DNA of 64,000 nt from Marinimicrobium sp. C6131 (GCF_026153455.1 NZ_CP110629.1:1426001-1490000); one strand, 5' to 3'. Positions 43,000 to 51,915 are shown, counted from the first letter of the stretch. Notes: generated from the letters alone by a model not told the origin. Translations and numbers: made by a program.

Positions 43000-44018
43000 T
43001 AGTGCGCTCCCATATATTCCACGTCGTGGTTTTGTTCGCCCAGCATCAGTTTCCGGGCGACATCAGCGATTGCCTCACCCTCAAATAGTACCGCAAAAAG
43101 CCCCGAAACAAGAGGCATATAAACGCCCAGCTCGTCCGCCTTCTGTTTGACCTGACGCAGCGTGTTAACCCCCTCGGCGACCTGCCCCAACCCCTGGATG
43201 ACCTGCTCCAGGGGCTGACCCTGCCCGAGCGCATAGCCCACCCGATAGTTGCGGCTGAGGTCCGAGGTGCAGGTAAGAATCAGATCGCCCACGCCGGCCA
43301 GGCCCAGGAACGTCATCGGGTTGGCCCCCATAGCAGCGGCAAAGCGCCCCATTTCCGCCAGACTGCGGGTCAACAGCATCGCCTGGGTGTTGTGCCCCGC
43401 CCCCAGCGCCGCAGCCATACCGCATACAATGGCATAAATGTTTTTCAACGCACCACCGAGTTCAACGCCATACCGGTCAGGGTTGGCGTAGACCCGGAAG
43501 GTCTCGGAGCGCAGACAGCTCTGGACCTGTCGAATCAGTGCCTCGCTCTCACTGGCAATGACCGTGCCGGTCTGTTGTCGGGCCACAATTTCCTTGGCGA
43601 AGTTCGGGCCGCTGAGCACCCCAATGGCATGTTCAGGCAACTCCTGCTCAAGAACCTGACTCATCAGAGTAAAGCCCTTTGGCTCAATGCCCTTGGCCGT
43701 ACTGATCACCATTGCCTCTTTTCGCAGTAGCGGTGCAATCTGCCGGGTTACCGCCCGAAAGGAGTGACTGGGAATAGACACGAATACCAGATCGCTGCCG
43801 GACACCGCCCGGTCGAGATCCGATGTCACCTCCAGACCGTCAGCCAGCCGCTGTCCGGGCAGATAGCGCCGATTCTCCCGCGCCGCCTGGGTCTCGGCGG
43901 CGCTGGCGGAGTCACGCATCCAGAGAAAGGTGCGAACGCCGTTTTCGGCAATAATGTTGGCAATGGCCGTTCCGAAGCTTCCGCCTCCGAGTACGGCCAC
44001 CGTGAGCTCTTGGGTCAT
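42999..44018 (-). CDS. gpsA: Glycerol-3-phosphate dehydrogenase [NAD(P)+]
   Basis: 339-aa GpsA from the ATG at 44018 (MTQELTVAVLGGGSFGTAIA), the standard start; the 19-residue extension to 44075 is unlikely. It reduces dihydroxyacetone phosphate to sn-glycerol 3-phosphate for phospholipid synthesis. Rossmann GGGSFGTA, STAKGIEP, LSGPNFAKE, and the catalytic Lys region ELGGALKNIYAI are present. Confidence 0.95.
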   Translation of the reverse strand: MTQELTVAVLGGGSFGTAIANIIAENGVRTFLWMRDSASAAETQAARENRRYLPGQRLADGLEVTSDLDRAVSGSDLVFVSIPSHSFRAVTRQIAPLLRKEAMVISTAKGIEPKGFTLMSQVLEQELPEHAIGVLSGPNFAKEIVARQQTGTVIASESEALIRQVQSCLRSETFRVYANPDRYGVELGGALKNIYAIVCGMAAALGAGHNTQAMLLTRSLAEMGRFAAAMGANPMTFLGLAGVGDLILTCTSDLSRNYRVGYALGQGQPLEQVIQGLGQVAEGVNTLRQVKQKADELGVYMPLVSGLFAVLFEGEAIADVARKLMLGEQNHDVEYMGAH

Positions 44019-44498
44019 AGGGTTAGATCCGTCCTGCATTGATACCGATCGCTTTAAAGTGTAGCCCGCTTCCACAGGCCCGGGGATGACAAGCCGCCTC
44101 CACAGGGAAAGCCGGCTGATGACACAAAAAATTCACATTTTTCTTGTCCACATTTTCTGTGGATAACTTGGTGGATACTTTTTGGGAAAGTGCCTCCAAC
44201 CCGCATCAACTCTGACCGTTGCACAGATTGCCCAAAAAATAACCGTCTCGATTTTTCCTTTATTTATCAATATGTTACGAATGTCAAGCCGGGATATAAC
44301 GAAGTTTTCGCCCGCTGTCGGAAGCCTTGACAACCGCCGCACCGCTAATGTGCATAAAACAGTTAGTGGACCTTAACCGCGAAACTCCCGTAGCCACAAA
44401 ACTTTCATAAAGCAAGCGTATTATTACGCGCGCTCGAGATTATTTCGACGCCATCCATGCGCCCGATCGAGGCGCTCCGGAACCGTCGTCAACGCGCT
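44019..44498. other. 480-bp non-coding region upstream of gpsA
   Basis: No plausible gene on either strand. It holds a cluster of DnaA-box-like sites at 44144-44178 and AT-rich tracts at 44227-44278. The gpsA promoter must lie here, but I cannot choose among several weak candidates. Confidence 0.5.
44144..44178. promoter_or_regulatory. Cluster of DnaA-box-like sequences
   Basis: TTGTCCACA (44144-44152, 8 of 9), TGTGGATAA (44158-44166, exact complement of the TTATCCACA box) and GTGGATA (44171-44177, partial) lie within 35 bp. A DnaA-responsive promoter or a minor DnaA-binding locus is possible. Confidence 0.4.
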
Positions 44499-45035
44499 TC
44501 AGCGGGGCACGAGTGAGCTGTAGCCACCATCAACATAAATCAACGGATCGACGGCCAACTCCCCGAGTTTCACTTCGTGAATCCGGGCTACCACAATGTG
44601 ATGGGTGCCATAGGTCAGTATCTGGTCCGACTCGCAGAAGAAGGTTGCCTGAGCGTCCGCCAGGTAAGGCACCTCGCCCCGCCCCTGGCGCCAATCTCCG
44701 ATACTGAAACGGGGCTGATTCCCCTCAAAGCCGGCGCATCGATTTGAAATGGCCTGCTGGTCGGCGCCCAATATATTGATGGCAAAAGGTGTCCCGGGAG
44801 TGGATAGATGTCCCTCCAGCGCCACCTGTTTATTCACGCAGACCAGCAGGGACGCGGGGTTGTCTGACACCGACGTGACCGAGGAGACCGTCATGGCATG
44901 ACGCTCACCATCGTCGGAACGGGTGGACAGCACCGATACGCCGGACGCCAGGCGACGCATCCCCATCTTCATCGCCATACCCAGTTCGGCCTCCCGCTGG
45001 CGATCGACCTCGTTTTGCTTGGGGGTATCCTGCAT
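44499..45035 (-). CDS. Flavin reductase family protein
   Basis: 178-aa FMN-binding split-barrel protein of the HpaC/RutF flavin-reductase type (MRRLASGVSVLSTRSDDGERHAMTVSSVTSVSDNPASLLVCVNK, and GTHHIVVARIHEV). Such enzymes reduce FMN or FAD with NAD(P)H for a partner monooxygenase; no partner gene is nearby, so the role is open. Transcribed away from the tRNA cluster. Confidence 0.85.
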   Translation of the reverse strand: MQDTPKQNEVDRQREAELGMAMKMGMRRLASGVSVLSTRSDDGERHAMTVSSVTSVSDNPASLLVCVNKQVALEGHLSTPGTPFAINILGADQQAISNRCAGFEGNQPRFSIGDWRQGRGEVPYLADAQATFFCESDQILTYGTHHIVVARIHEVKLGELAVDPLIYVDGGYSSLVPR

Positions 45036-45132
45036 GCTTACTCCTCACATCTGGTAAGCCGCTATTCTGACGAGCCGCCGTGGCAGACACAAGTGCCGCA
45101 GCACGCCCCTCAGCCGTAGTGCCAATTTACCG

Positions 45133-45161
45133 TTGACGCGGTGGGGCACCATCGGTATTAT
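45133..45161 (+). promoter_or_regulatory. Promoter of the tRNA-Pro-Arg-His cluster
   Basis: TTGACG, 17-nt spacer, TATTAT, followed by a GC-rich discriminator (GCGCACC) typical of stringently controlled stable-RNA promoters, 50 bp before tRNA-Pro. Confidence 0.75.
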
Positions 45162-45210
45162 GCGCACCTCGCGAATGACGGCGTCCACTGGATGGCCATT
45201 CGGTCTACGG

Positions 45211-45287
45211 CGGAGTGTAGCGCAGCCTGGTAGCGCGTCTGCTTTGGGAGCAGAATGTCGGGGGTTCGAATCCCTCCACTCCGACCA
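45211..45287 (+). tRNA. tRNA-Pro (anticodon TGG)
   Basis: 77-nt cloverleaf with acceptor CGGAGTG/CACTCCG, anticodon loop CTTTGGGAG region giving TGG, T-loop GGTTCGAATCC and encoded CCA. Confidence 0.95.
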
Positions 45288-45312
45288 ATCGCCTGCGAGA
45301 TTTCCCAGCCAT

Positions 45313-45389
45313 GCGCCCGTAGCTCAGCTGGATAGAGCACCCGCCTTCTAAGCGGGTGGTCGCAGGTTCGAGTCCTGCCGGGCGCGCCA
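45313..45389 (+). tRNA. tRNA-Arg (anticodon TCT)
   Basis: 77-nt cloverleaf, acceptor GCGCCCG/CGGGCGC, anticodon loop CTTCTAA, T-loop GGTTCGAGTCC, encoded CCA. Reads AGA/AGG codons. Confidence 0.95.
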
Positions 45390-45549
45390 TCTTCAACGTG
45401 GGGTAATGAATCCACTGAAAGATCGGAAGGCTCGTCAGACGACAAACCTGTATCAGGGTAAGACCTCAAAGGTCTGGATTCATACCGAAAACTTCGGTAG
45501 AGTACGCGCCCTGAAATTGACCCCGGCAATCGGGGCAACACCGTGCAAT

Positions 45550-45626
45550 GGTGGCTGTAGCTCAGTTGGTAGAGTCCTGGATTGTGATTCCAGTTGTCGC
45601 GGGTTCGAGCCCCGTCAGCCACCCCA
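45550..45626 (+). tRNA. tRNA-His (anticodon GTG)
   Basis: Cloverleaf with acceptor GTGGCTG/CAGCCAC plus the His-specific extra G at 45550 opposite the discriminator C, anticodon loop TTGTGAT, encoded CCA. The spacer from tRNA-Arg (160 nt) contains small hairpins (AGACCT/AGGTCT, ACCGAA/TTCGGT). The tRNA-Leu that often follows in pseudomonads is absent. Confidence 0.95.
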
Positions 45627-45738
45627 CTTCCCCCTCCCTGTTTCCCCCAACGACACCACAACGGCGCTTTGCCTGAGCGGAGCACTGTGGGACAATAGCG
45701 CCCTTTTCCACTCCAGCCCAGCATGAGGAATTCGGTCC

Positions 45739-46587
45739 ATGCCAGCACAGATTCTCGACGGTAAAGCCCTCGCCAAAAAAACCGAGCAAGAGCTCGCCCA
45801 GCGTGTTGCTGATCTCAAAGCCCGCAGCGACGGCCAGGCCCCTATTCTGGCCACCATTCTGGTGGGTGATGATCCGGCCTCGGCCACCTACGTGAAAATG
45901 AAGGGCAACGCCTGTGAGCGCATTGGCATGGAATCCCTGCGCATTGAGCTGCCGGCGAGCACCACCACCGACGAGCTGCTCGCCAAAATCGACGAGTTGA
46001 ACAACGATCCCAATGTGCACGGCATTCTGCTGCAGCACCCGGTCCCGGCGCAGATTGACGAGCGTCGCTGCTTCGACGCCATCAGTCTGGAAAAAGACGT
46101 CGACGGCGTCACCTGTCTCGGTTTTGGTCGTATGAGCATGGGCGAGGAAGCCTACGGCTGTGCGACCCCCAAAGGCATCATGCGCCTGCTGGACGCCTAC
46201 GACATCGAACTGGAAGGCAAGCACGCCGTCGTGGTTGGTCGCAGCGCCATACTGGGCAAGCCCATGGCCATGATGCTGCTCGGGGCCAATGCCACCGTGA
46301 CCATCTGCCACTCCCGCACCAGAAACCTGCCCGAGCTGGTTCGCCAGGCCGATATCGTCGTGGGCGCCGTTGGCCGCCCGGAATTCATCAAAGCGGACTG
46401 GATCAAAGACGGCGCCGTAGTGGTCGATGCCGGCTACCATCCGGAAAAAGTGGGCGACATTGAACTCGAACCCCTGGTCGACCGGGTCAGTGCCTATACC
46501 CCGGTGCCCGGCGGCGTCGGCCCCATGACCATCAATACCCTGATTTACCAGACCGTAGAGTCCGGCGAAAAGAGCATCGGCCAGTAG
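45739..46587 (+). CDS. folD: Methylenetetrahydrofolate dehydrogenase/cyclohydrolase
   Basis: 282-aa bifunctional FolD that interconverts methylene-, methenyl- and formyl-tetrahydrofolate. Catalytic Lys in YVKMKGNACERIGM (about residue 54), QHPVPAQID, the loop KDVDGV, VVGRSAILGKPMAMMLL (NADP site) and TPVPGGVGPMTINTL. It lies about 110 bp after tRNA-His and may be read from the same promoter. Confidence 0.96.
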   Translation: MPAQILDGKALAKKTEQELAQRVADLKARSDGQAPILATILVGDDPASATYVKMKGNACERIGMESLRIELPASTTTDELLAKIDELNNDPNVHGILLQHPVPAQIDERRCFDAISLEKDVDGVTCLGFGRMSMGEEAYGCATPKGIMRLLDAYDIELEGKHAVVVGRSAILGKPMAMMLLGANATVTICHSRTRNLPELVRQADIVVGAVGRPEFIKADWIKDGAVVVDAGYHPEKVGDIELEPLVDRVSAYTPVPGGVGPMTINTLIYQTVESGEKSIGQ

Positions 46588-46597
46588 CGAGTTCGGC

Positions 46598-47293
46598 ATG
46601 GCCATGCGCCTGGACAAATACATCAGCCAATGCACCGGCCTGTCCCGCAAGGGCGTACGTATCGCCCTCTACGGCAAGCGGGTGCAGGTCGATGGTGTCA
46701 CCACCAAAAGTGTCAGCCAGGCACTGACGGGGAACGAGCAGGTCACGCTGGACGGCGAACTACTCACCCTCCCCCGGGCCCGCTACCTGATGCTGCACAA
46801 ACCGGCAGGCACGCTCAGTGCCACCCGGGACAACAGCCAGCCCTGCGTGTTGGATCTGCTGCCGCCGGAACTGGCCGACGGCCTGCAGATTGTCGGCCGT
46901 CTGGACAAAGACACCACCGGCTTGTTGCTGCTGACCGACGACGGCACCTGGAATCACCGGATCACCTCCCCTCGGCGCGCCTGCGCCAAAGTGTATGACG
47001 TCACCACCGCCGACCCCATTGCGCCAGACGTCGCCAAGCAGTTTGCCGAAGGCATTCTGCTCAACAATGAAAGCAAGCCGACCCTGCCGGCCACCTTGGA
47101 GCCACTGGAAGAGCGGCGCGCGCGAGTCACGATTCAGGAAGGTCGCTACCATCAGGTCAAACGCATGTTCGCCGCCACGGGGAATCGGGTCGTTGAACTG
47201 CATCGACTCGCCGTGGGCGGGATTGTGCTCGACCCCGAATTGGCGCCCGGCGACTTCCGTCCGCTGACCGAGGATGAAATCGCCCGTGTCTGA
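46598..47293 (+). CDS. rsuA: 16S rRNA pseudouridine(516) synthase
   Basis: 231-aa RsuA: N-terminal S4-like RNA-binding domain (MRLDKYISQCTGLSRKGVRIAL, about 3-60) and catalytic domain with the Asp motif GRLDKDTTGLLLLTDDG (about 104-120) and GRYHQVKRMFAATGN. Makes pseudouridine 516 in 16S rRNA during small-subunit assembly. ATG 46604 is an alternative start. Overlaps the rsmC-like gene by 20 bp. Confidence 0.9.
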   Translation: MAMRLDKYISQCTGLSRKGVRIALYGKRVQVDGVTTKSVSQALTGNEQVTLDGELLTLPRARYLMLHKPAGTLSATRDNSQPCVLDLLPPELADGLQIVGRLDKDTTGLLLLTDDGTWNHRITSPRRACAKVYDVTTADPIAPDVAKQFAEGILLNNESKPTLPATLEPLEERRARVTIQEGRYHQVKRMFAATGNRVVELHRLAVGGIVLDPELAPGDFRPLTEDEIARV

Positions 47294-48317
47294 CAGCGCC
47301 TCCCAGTGGCTTATGGAACAGATACAAACGGACCCGGGCCTGGACAGCCTATGGTGTCTGGATGAGCACGCCCAGAGCGAATCCGTGCCCAGCAATCGAT
47401 CCATCCGCGTCATCACCAACCGATGGGACCAGGCCGAGCGCACTCGTAAAGCCGGTCTGGATACACACTTCAGCGACTTCGATTTCAGCCCCTGGGCCAA
47501 CGACACTCTGGACCGGGTGTTCTATCGTGTTTCCAAAGAAAAGCCCGTGGTTCACCATGTCATCAATGAGGCCGGGCGTTGCCTGAAACCCGGCGGCGAA
47601 CTGGTCATATGTGGCCACAAAACCGAAGGGACCAAAACCTATATCGACAAAGCCGCCGCCTACCTGGGCGTGCAAGAGAAAGCCAAAAAAGCCGGCCAAC
47701 TCTATGTGGCCCGATTGCGCCGACTGGAACACTTGAACCAGCCCCTGGACGACAGCGATTACACCTCCCCTCGCGCGATTTTCACAGAAGACGGCGTCGA
47801 GTTTTTCAGTAAGCCCGGACTGTTCGGCTGGCATAAGCGGGACAAGGGTAGCGCCCTGCTCTGGGAGCAGGCAGCACCGCGCCTGCGCCGCAGTGGTGCG
47901 ACGAGCCTGTTGGACCTGGGGTGTGGCTACGGTTACCTCGGGCTGATGACTCATCGCCTACCCCTGCAGCGGCGGGTACTGACCGACAATAACGCCGCCG
48001 CCCTGGCCATGGCCAGCTACAATGCTGAACGCAACAGCGTGCCCGCCGAGGTGATTGGCGCCGACTGTGGCGAGCGCATTACCGACACCTTTGATGCCGT
48101 GCTGTGCAACCCGCCCTTTCACCAGGGGTTCAGCGTCAGCGGGGATTTGACGGACCGGTTTTTACGCAGTGCTTACGCCCATCTGACGCCCACGGGTCGA
48201 GCCTGGTTTGTGGTGAACCGATTCATTCCTCTTGAACGGAAAGCCCGCGGACTCTTTACTCACGCCGAAGTGCTGGTTGACCAGGACGGCTTCAAAGTGA
48301 TGGAACTTTGCCGCTGA
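47274..48317 (+). CDS. rsmC: 16S rRNA (guanine1207-N2)-methyltransferase RsmC-like
   Basis: 347-aa two-domain methyltransferase. A degenerate N-terminal MTS-like domain (about 1-160) and an active C-terminal one with SAM motif LLDLGCGYGYLGLM (about 208-221) and NPPFHQGF (about 281). This arrangement fits RsmC, though the related RlmG cannot be excluded. An alternative start is GTG 47286. Co-transcription with rsuA would link two 16S modification enzymes. Confidence 0.82.
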   Translation: MKSPVSDSASQWLMEQIQTDPGLDSLWCLDEHAQSESVPSNRSIRVITNRWDQAERTRKAGLDTHFSDFDFSPWANDTLDRVFYRVSKEKPVVHHVINEAGRCLKPGGELVICGHKTEGTKTYIDKAAAYLGVQEKAKKAGQLYVARLRRLEHLNQPLDDSDYTSPRAIFTEDGVEFFSKPGLFGWHKRDKGSALLWEQAAPRLRRSGATSLLDLGCGYGYLGLMTHRLPLQRRVLTDNNAAALAMASYNAERNSVPAEVIGADCGERITDTFDAVLCNPPFHQGFSVSGDLTDRFLRSAYAHLTPTGRAWFVVNRFIPLERKARGLFTHAEVLVDQDGFKVMELCR

Positions 48318-48387
48318 CCGCCCTTGACGAAGGCTGTGATCTGACTCACAAAACGCCACGGTTCTGGCGCAATTACCTCCCTGTCAT

Positions 48388-48415
48388 TTTGCCTGTTCTC
48401 CCACTTTGCTATGAT
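48388..48415 (+). promoter_or_regulatory. Putative promoter of the DUF6795-lipase pair
   Basis: TTTGCC, 16-nt spacer, TATGAT, about 136 bp before the chosen start. Moderate match. Confidence 0.35.
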
Positions 48416-48550
48416 TGACAGCGCTGGCGGAGCCAGCGAATGACACCGCCGTCAGGACAGCGCCCAACGTCAAGGAAAGATGCCTACCCCCTCCCTTTCC
48501 CGACCAAGCGCCGTTCCGGCCAATGCAGGACAGCTCCGGAGAGACCGCCC

Positions 48551-49018
48551 ATGCGGCAAACACTATGCGGTATCGTTTTACTATTGATCAGTCAAGGAGG
48601 TATGGCTATGTCCCTGTTTGATATCGGAAAAGTCTGTGTATTTTCTGAGTTTAAGGCCAGAGTTACGGTGAACGGAGAGCCGTTGAAAAACGCCGTTGTT
48701 ATCAGAAGGTGGGAGTGGCTTGAACCTCAGCAAGATAGAACAACTACCGACGAAAATGGTTACTTTACATTCCCTGCGGCGTTTGAGCGTTCCATTATGA
48801 ATAGAGCGTTGCCGATCGAGCTGGTCATCGCTCAAGGAATCTACGTAGAAACAGAAGGTGAAGTAAAGAAAATCTGGTCAAACTCAAAACGCGAACCAGA
48901 AGAAAACGCCGAATTGGGAGGCCAGCCAATCAACCTCTCTTGCGAACTGACCAATGACATGAAAATAACCCGTCAGTACGGATCGATCATGAATACACTT
49001 TGCACAAGGAGTGAGTAG
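48551..49018 (+). CDS. DUF6795 protein, probably exported
   Basis: 155-aa protein from ATG 48551, preceded by GGAGAG at 8 nt, which gives a signal peptide (MRQTLCGIVLLLISQGGMA) before MSLFDIGKVCVFSEFKARVTVNG. A competing ATG at 48608 follows a strong AAGGAGG and would give a cytoplasmic 136-aa form. The body looks like a small beta-sandwich with carboxypeptidase-regulatory character (RTTTDENGYFTFPAAF). Function unknown. Codon use is more AT-rich than its neighbours, a hint of transfer. It directly abuts the lipase gene (TAG-ATG), so the two are surely co-expressed. Confidence 0.75.
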   Translation: MRQTLCGIVLLLISQGGMAMSLFDIGKVCVFSEFKARVTVNGEPLKNAVVIRRWEWLEPQQDRTTTDENGYFTFPAAFERSIMNRALPIELVIAQGIYVETEGEVKKIWSNSKREPEENAELGGQPINLSCELTNDMKITRQYGSIMNTLCTRSE

Positions 49019-50161
49019 ATGTCTTCAGAACTACAACCCACATTCGCTTCGGAACTGACTCGCGATGTCTATGGCGTCACTTCTGAAATAACGTTCAGCG
49101 ATTTTACTCAAGCTTATAAGTCGGATATGGCGCTATCCTCTTCAAACGCGGTAAGCGGAGTAACCGGTGGGTACATTATCAAAAAGCGCCAAACAGTCGC
49201 CATTTTTTCGAAGGGCAAAGGCAAGCACAAAAATGAGGCCTTCGTTCTTTTCAAAGGCACATCGAGCCTCTACGACGCGCTGACCGATCTCAATGCCGGA
49301 ATAAAGACATCGCATACCGGCACCCCGATTCACCAGGGGTTTTACTACGCTTTCGATTCCGTACTGAACGACCTGAAGAAATTCATTGGCGAACTGAAGG
49401 GCGTATCCATGATTCATTGTCTCGGGCACAGCCTTGGCGGTGCCCTGGCCTCCCTCGCCGCTGACTGGATACGCGCCCGCTCTTCCCTGCCCGTCAAGCT
49501 CTACACCTTCGGGAGCCCGCGGGTTGGGCTGGACATGTTCGCCCGAAAGTGTACATCTCGCCTGAGTTCCAACAACATATACCGGGCCTACCACCGCACC
49601 GATCCCGTCGCGATGGTACCAACCTGGCCGTTCACTCACGTCCCGACCCAGGATGTGGACTATCGGATTCAATCCCCGGTCGCCGCCATCCCCTGGGAAT
49701 ACCATAAAATCAAGCGCTACGTGGATTCAGCCAACGACGCACGCTCCTGGGAGGTGCTCAAAAACAACCGTCCCCAGGGTTACCTGGACAACACGATTGA
49801 ACGGTGGCTGGAATCCGATGGACTCGTATCCTTCAGCGCCCGCTCACTCGAACTGGTGAATGCCGCATTGATGTACGTCTGTAAAAAAGTGCTCCACGCC
49901 ACGGGTGTCGCATTAGTGGTGGCGGGCTCAACGACTTTGACACTGATGGACCGGCTGGCAATTTTTCTGCACAAGGCCATAGAAGTATCATCCGATGTGA
50001 GTGGCTGGGTGTTCCATCTGGTCAAAAAAATGGCGTCACTGATTGGCATCACGGTGGTGGAGGGAACCAGCCTGACCATCAGCTTTATGCGTGCCGTCTT
50101 TCTACGCCTCCAGCAACGTATTGCGAGCATGGTGCAGAGCGCGGGACGCGACCTGCGGTAA
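49019..50161 (+). CDS. Class 3 lipase-like protein with hydrophobic C-terminus
   Basis: 380-aa alpha/beta hydrolase of lipase class 3. Nucleophile Ser in CLGHSLGGALASL (about residue 140), Asp in YHRTDPVAMVP (about 195), and His in WEYHKIKRY (about 228) complete the triad. No signal peptide. After about residue 275 come several hydrophobic or amphipathic helices (LVNAALMYVCKKVL, ATGVALVVAGSTTLTLM, MASLIGITVVEGTSL), unusual for a plain lipase and suggesting membrane insertion. AAGGAG lies 10 nt upstream. Phospholipase effector activity is a hypothesis based on architecture and its exported neighbour; no secretion-system gene is in the window. Confidence 0.75.
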   Translation: MSSELQPTFASELTRDVYGVTSEITFSDFTQAYKSDMALSSSNAVSGVTGGYIIKKRQTVAIFSKGKGKHKNEAFVLFKGTSSLYDALTDLNAGIKTSHTGTPIHQGFYYAFDSVLNDLKKFIGELKGVSMIHCLGHSLGGALASLAADWIRARSSLPVKLYTFGSPRVGLDMFARKCTSRLSSNNIYRAYHRTDPVAMVPTWPFTHVPTQDVDYRIQSPVAAIPWEYHKIKRYVDSANDARSWEVLKNNRPQGYLDNTIERWLESDGLVSFSARSLELVNAALMYVCKKVLHATGVALVVAGSTTLTLMDRLAIFLHKAIEVSSDVSGWVFHLVKKMASLIGITVVEGTSLTISFMRAVFLRLQQRIASMVQSAGRDLR

Positions 50162-50212
50162 TCTGACGCACCAGCTTTCCTGATACCGTCGGGCCGCCCG
50201 AGGCCCGATTGA

Positions 50213-50962
50213 CTAACGCAACGTCCGGCGGCGATAACGCAGCCGGCATTGCGCCCGCCGCTGGTCCAGTTCGGGATGCGCCTGCAACCGAGCGTCAAAC
50301 GCCTCCCACTCCGGTGCCTGCCGAAAGAAGGCGCCAATCGCATTGACGTAGTGCGGCGTGCTGAAGCGCTGCGCCTCGGCCCAGTGTCGGCGAATCACGC
50401 GATCTTTGCAGCACGCCGACGCACGCAGCTGCGCCTCGCTTTCGAAATTCATCACCAGAGCACCGCCCGGCGCCACCACCGACCAAAGCGCGCTGCACCA
50501 GTTTGCATCAGCCGCAATGGCGCGCTCCGCTTCGCCGCCCACATGACCGAACAGATCGTCAATCACCAGATCAAATCCCGGCCCTCGATAGTGGGCCAGC
50601 CATTCCCGCGCGTCCGCCTCCAACAGGCAGACATTGGCCGCCGAGGCACCGAACACCTCTCGCGCCACCTGCAAATGCACCGGGTTCAATTCAACACCGA
50701 CAATCAGGTCCGGGCTCAAAAACCGATTGAGCTGGCACACCACGGCACCACCGCCCACACCCAACAACAACACCCTCGACGGACGACCCGACCGAAGTGC
50801 AAAGGCGGGCAGCAACAACAGGTCCCAAACGCTGCCGGTCACCGGCTCGGCGGGATTGTACTGACTGTGAAACACACCGTTGGTGTACAGACGCAGACTG
50901 TTACCCGCCCGACGGACCTCATAGCGATCCTCACCCCGCTGACGCAGCCAGACCAGTGCCAC
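50213..50962 (-). CDS. Spermidine synthase-like methyltransferase-fold protein
   Basis: 249-aa SAM-fold protein similar to polyamine aminopropyltransferases: VLLLGVGGGAVVCQLNRFL (about 64-82), VGVELNPVHLQVAREVFG and DLVIDDLFGHVGG. The N-terminal tetramer domain of true SpeE is missing, so it may be a methyltransferase or a divergent enzyme of unknown substrate. Its start lies 3 bp after the stop of the DnaJ-related gene. Confidence 0.75.
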   Translation of the reverse strand: MALVWLRQRGEDRYEVRRAGNSLRLYTNGVFHSQYNPAEPVTGSVWDLLLLPAFALRSGRPSRVLLLGVGGGAVVCQLNRFLSPDLIVGVELNPVHLQVAREVFGASAANVCLLEADAREWLAHYRGPGFDLVIDDLFGHVGGEAERAIAADANWCSALWSVVAPGGALVMNFESEAQLRASACCKDRVIRRHWAEAQRFSTPHYVNAIGAFFRQAPEWEAFDARLQAHPELDQRRAQCRLRYRRRTLR

Positions 50963-50965
50963 CGG

Positions 50966-51589
50966 CTAGCGGCCCCGCCCAAGCACCGCCATGGCGGCAT
51001 TGATCTGTTGCAGACGCCGCTCGGAGCCGCCCCGATCGGGGTGATGGTCCATCGCCAGACGGCGGTAACGCTGCTTGATTTCCTCCCGGGTCACCGGATC
51101 CGCCAACTCCAGGGTCGCCAGCGCTTCTGCTCGCTCCCGGTCTGTGGGAGCCGCGCCCTGCGCCATGCGTTTCCAGAAACCCGCCAGCAACTCCACCACC
51201 GTCTCCTCGGTAGCATTGTCGTAATACGACCAGTCCAGGTAAAACTCGCGCAGTGCGCCCGACTCCGCCTCGGACACCGCCCGGGCACTCTCCCCGTCCG
51301 CCAGGGGCCGCAGATAGATCGCCAGGGGCGAAATCACCAGCGCCTGCCCCCGCCGGGCGAACTCCGTCTGCAACCGATGCAGGGCGTTAAACACCTGGAA
51401 GTGCACCCGGAACAGCGTCAACGGGTGAAAGCTGTAATCCCGATCCACCAGCCCTTGGGCTTTCAGGCCTTTGATCAGGGTAAACTCGGTCTGGGCTACC
51501 CCCTGCGCGGCCTGCAGCAGCTCACGAACGGGGTCGATCAGCGGATTGCGCTCCCCTTCATCGGGCAGTTGTTGAGTGTGTTCAGTCAT
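50966..51589 (-). CDS. DnaJ-related protein with C-terminal J domain
   Basis: 207-aa protein from the ATG at 51589 (MTEHTQQLPDEG); the frame continues upstream without homology. N-terminal DNAJ-related region (about 15-140) and a C-terminal J domain (about 150-207) with the HPD motif in MDHHPDRGGSE. It should stimulate an Hsp70 partner; client unknown. It forms a pair with the spermidine synthase-like gene. Confidence 0.85.
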   Translation of the reverse strand: MTEHTQQLPDEGERNPLIDPVRELLQAAQGVAQTEFTLIKGLKAQGLVDRDYSFHPLTLFRVHFQVFNALHRLQTEFARRGQALVISPLAIYLRPLADGESARAVSEAESGALREFYLDWSYYDNATEETVVELLAGFWKRMAQGAAPTDRERAEALATLELADPVTREEIKQRYRRLAMDHHPDRGGSERRLQQINAAMAVLGRGR

Positions 51590-51771
51590 AGCCGCCAGTA
51601 TAGGGAAAGCGGCCCGGATTACCAGCAAAAGGCCCGACACCCGACGACGGGCCGCCCGATCTAACCCGTTGAAAAAGCACCAGTTATTACCCAAAGTGCG
51701 CAGAGAACACCCAAATTGCACAAAGCGCCACCAGACCGCCCCCAGAGGGGCACTTTTTTCTGAAAAAAGGG

Positions 51772-51800
51772 TTGACCGATCCAAATCCGGACTATAGGAT
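51772..51800 (+). promoter_or_regulatory. Promoter of tRNA-Asn
   Basis: TTGACC, 17-nt spacer, TAGGAT (overlapping TATAGG), 30 bp before the tRNA. Confidence 0.6.
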
Positions 51801-51830
51801 ACGCACCACTTCCAGACAGGAAGGCGCCAC

Positions 51831-51906
51831 TCCGCCTTAGCTCAGTTGGTAGAGCAAATGACTGTTAATCATTGGGTCGCTGGTTCGAGCCCAGCAGGCG
51901 GAGCCA
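51831..51906 (+). tRNA. tRNA-Asn (anticodon GTT)
   Basis: 76-nt cloverleaf with acceptor TCCGCCT/AGGCGGA, anticodon loop CTGTTAA, T-loop GGTTCGAGCCC and encoded CCA. Single-gene unit with its own promoter and terminator. Confidence 0.96.
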
Positions 51907-51915
51907 AATACGAAG

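Noticed and set aside
44182..44376. 64-aa plus-strand frame upstream of gpsA
   Set aside because: No ribosome site or homology; it overlaps the regulatory region with DnaA-like boxes.
45158..45748. 196-aa open frame opposite the tRNA cluster (GRTRTCDHPLRR, GGIRTPDILLPKQ)
   Set aside because: It is the well-known false translation of antisense tRNA genes; three good tRNAs occupy the other strand.
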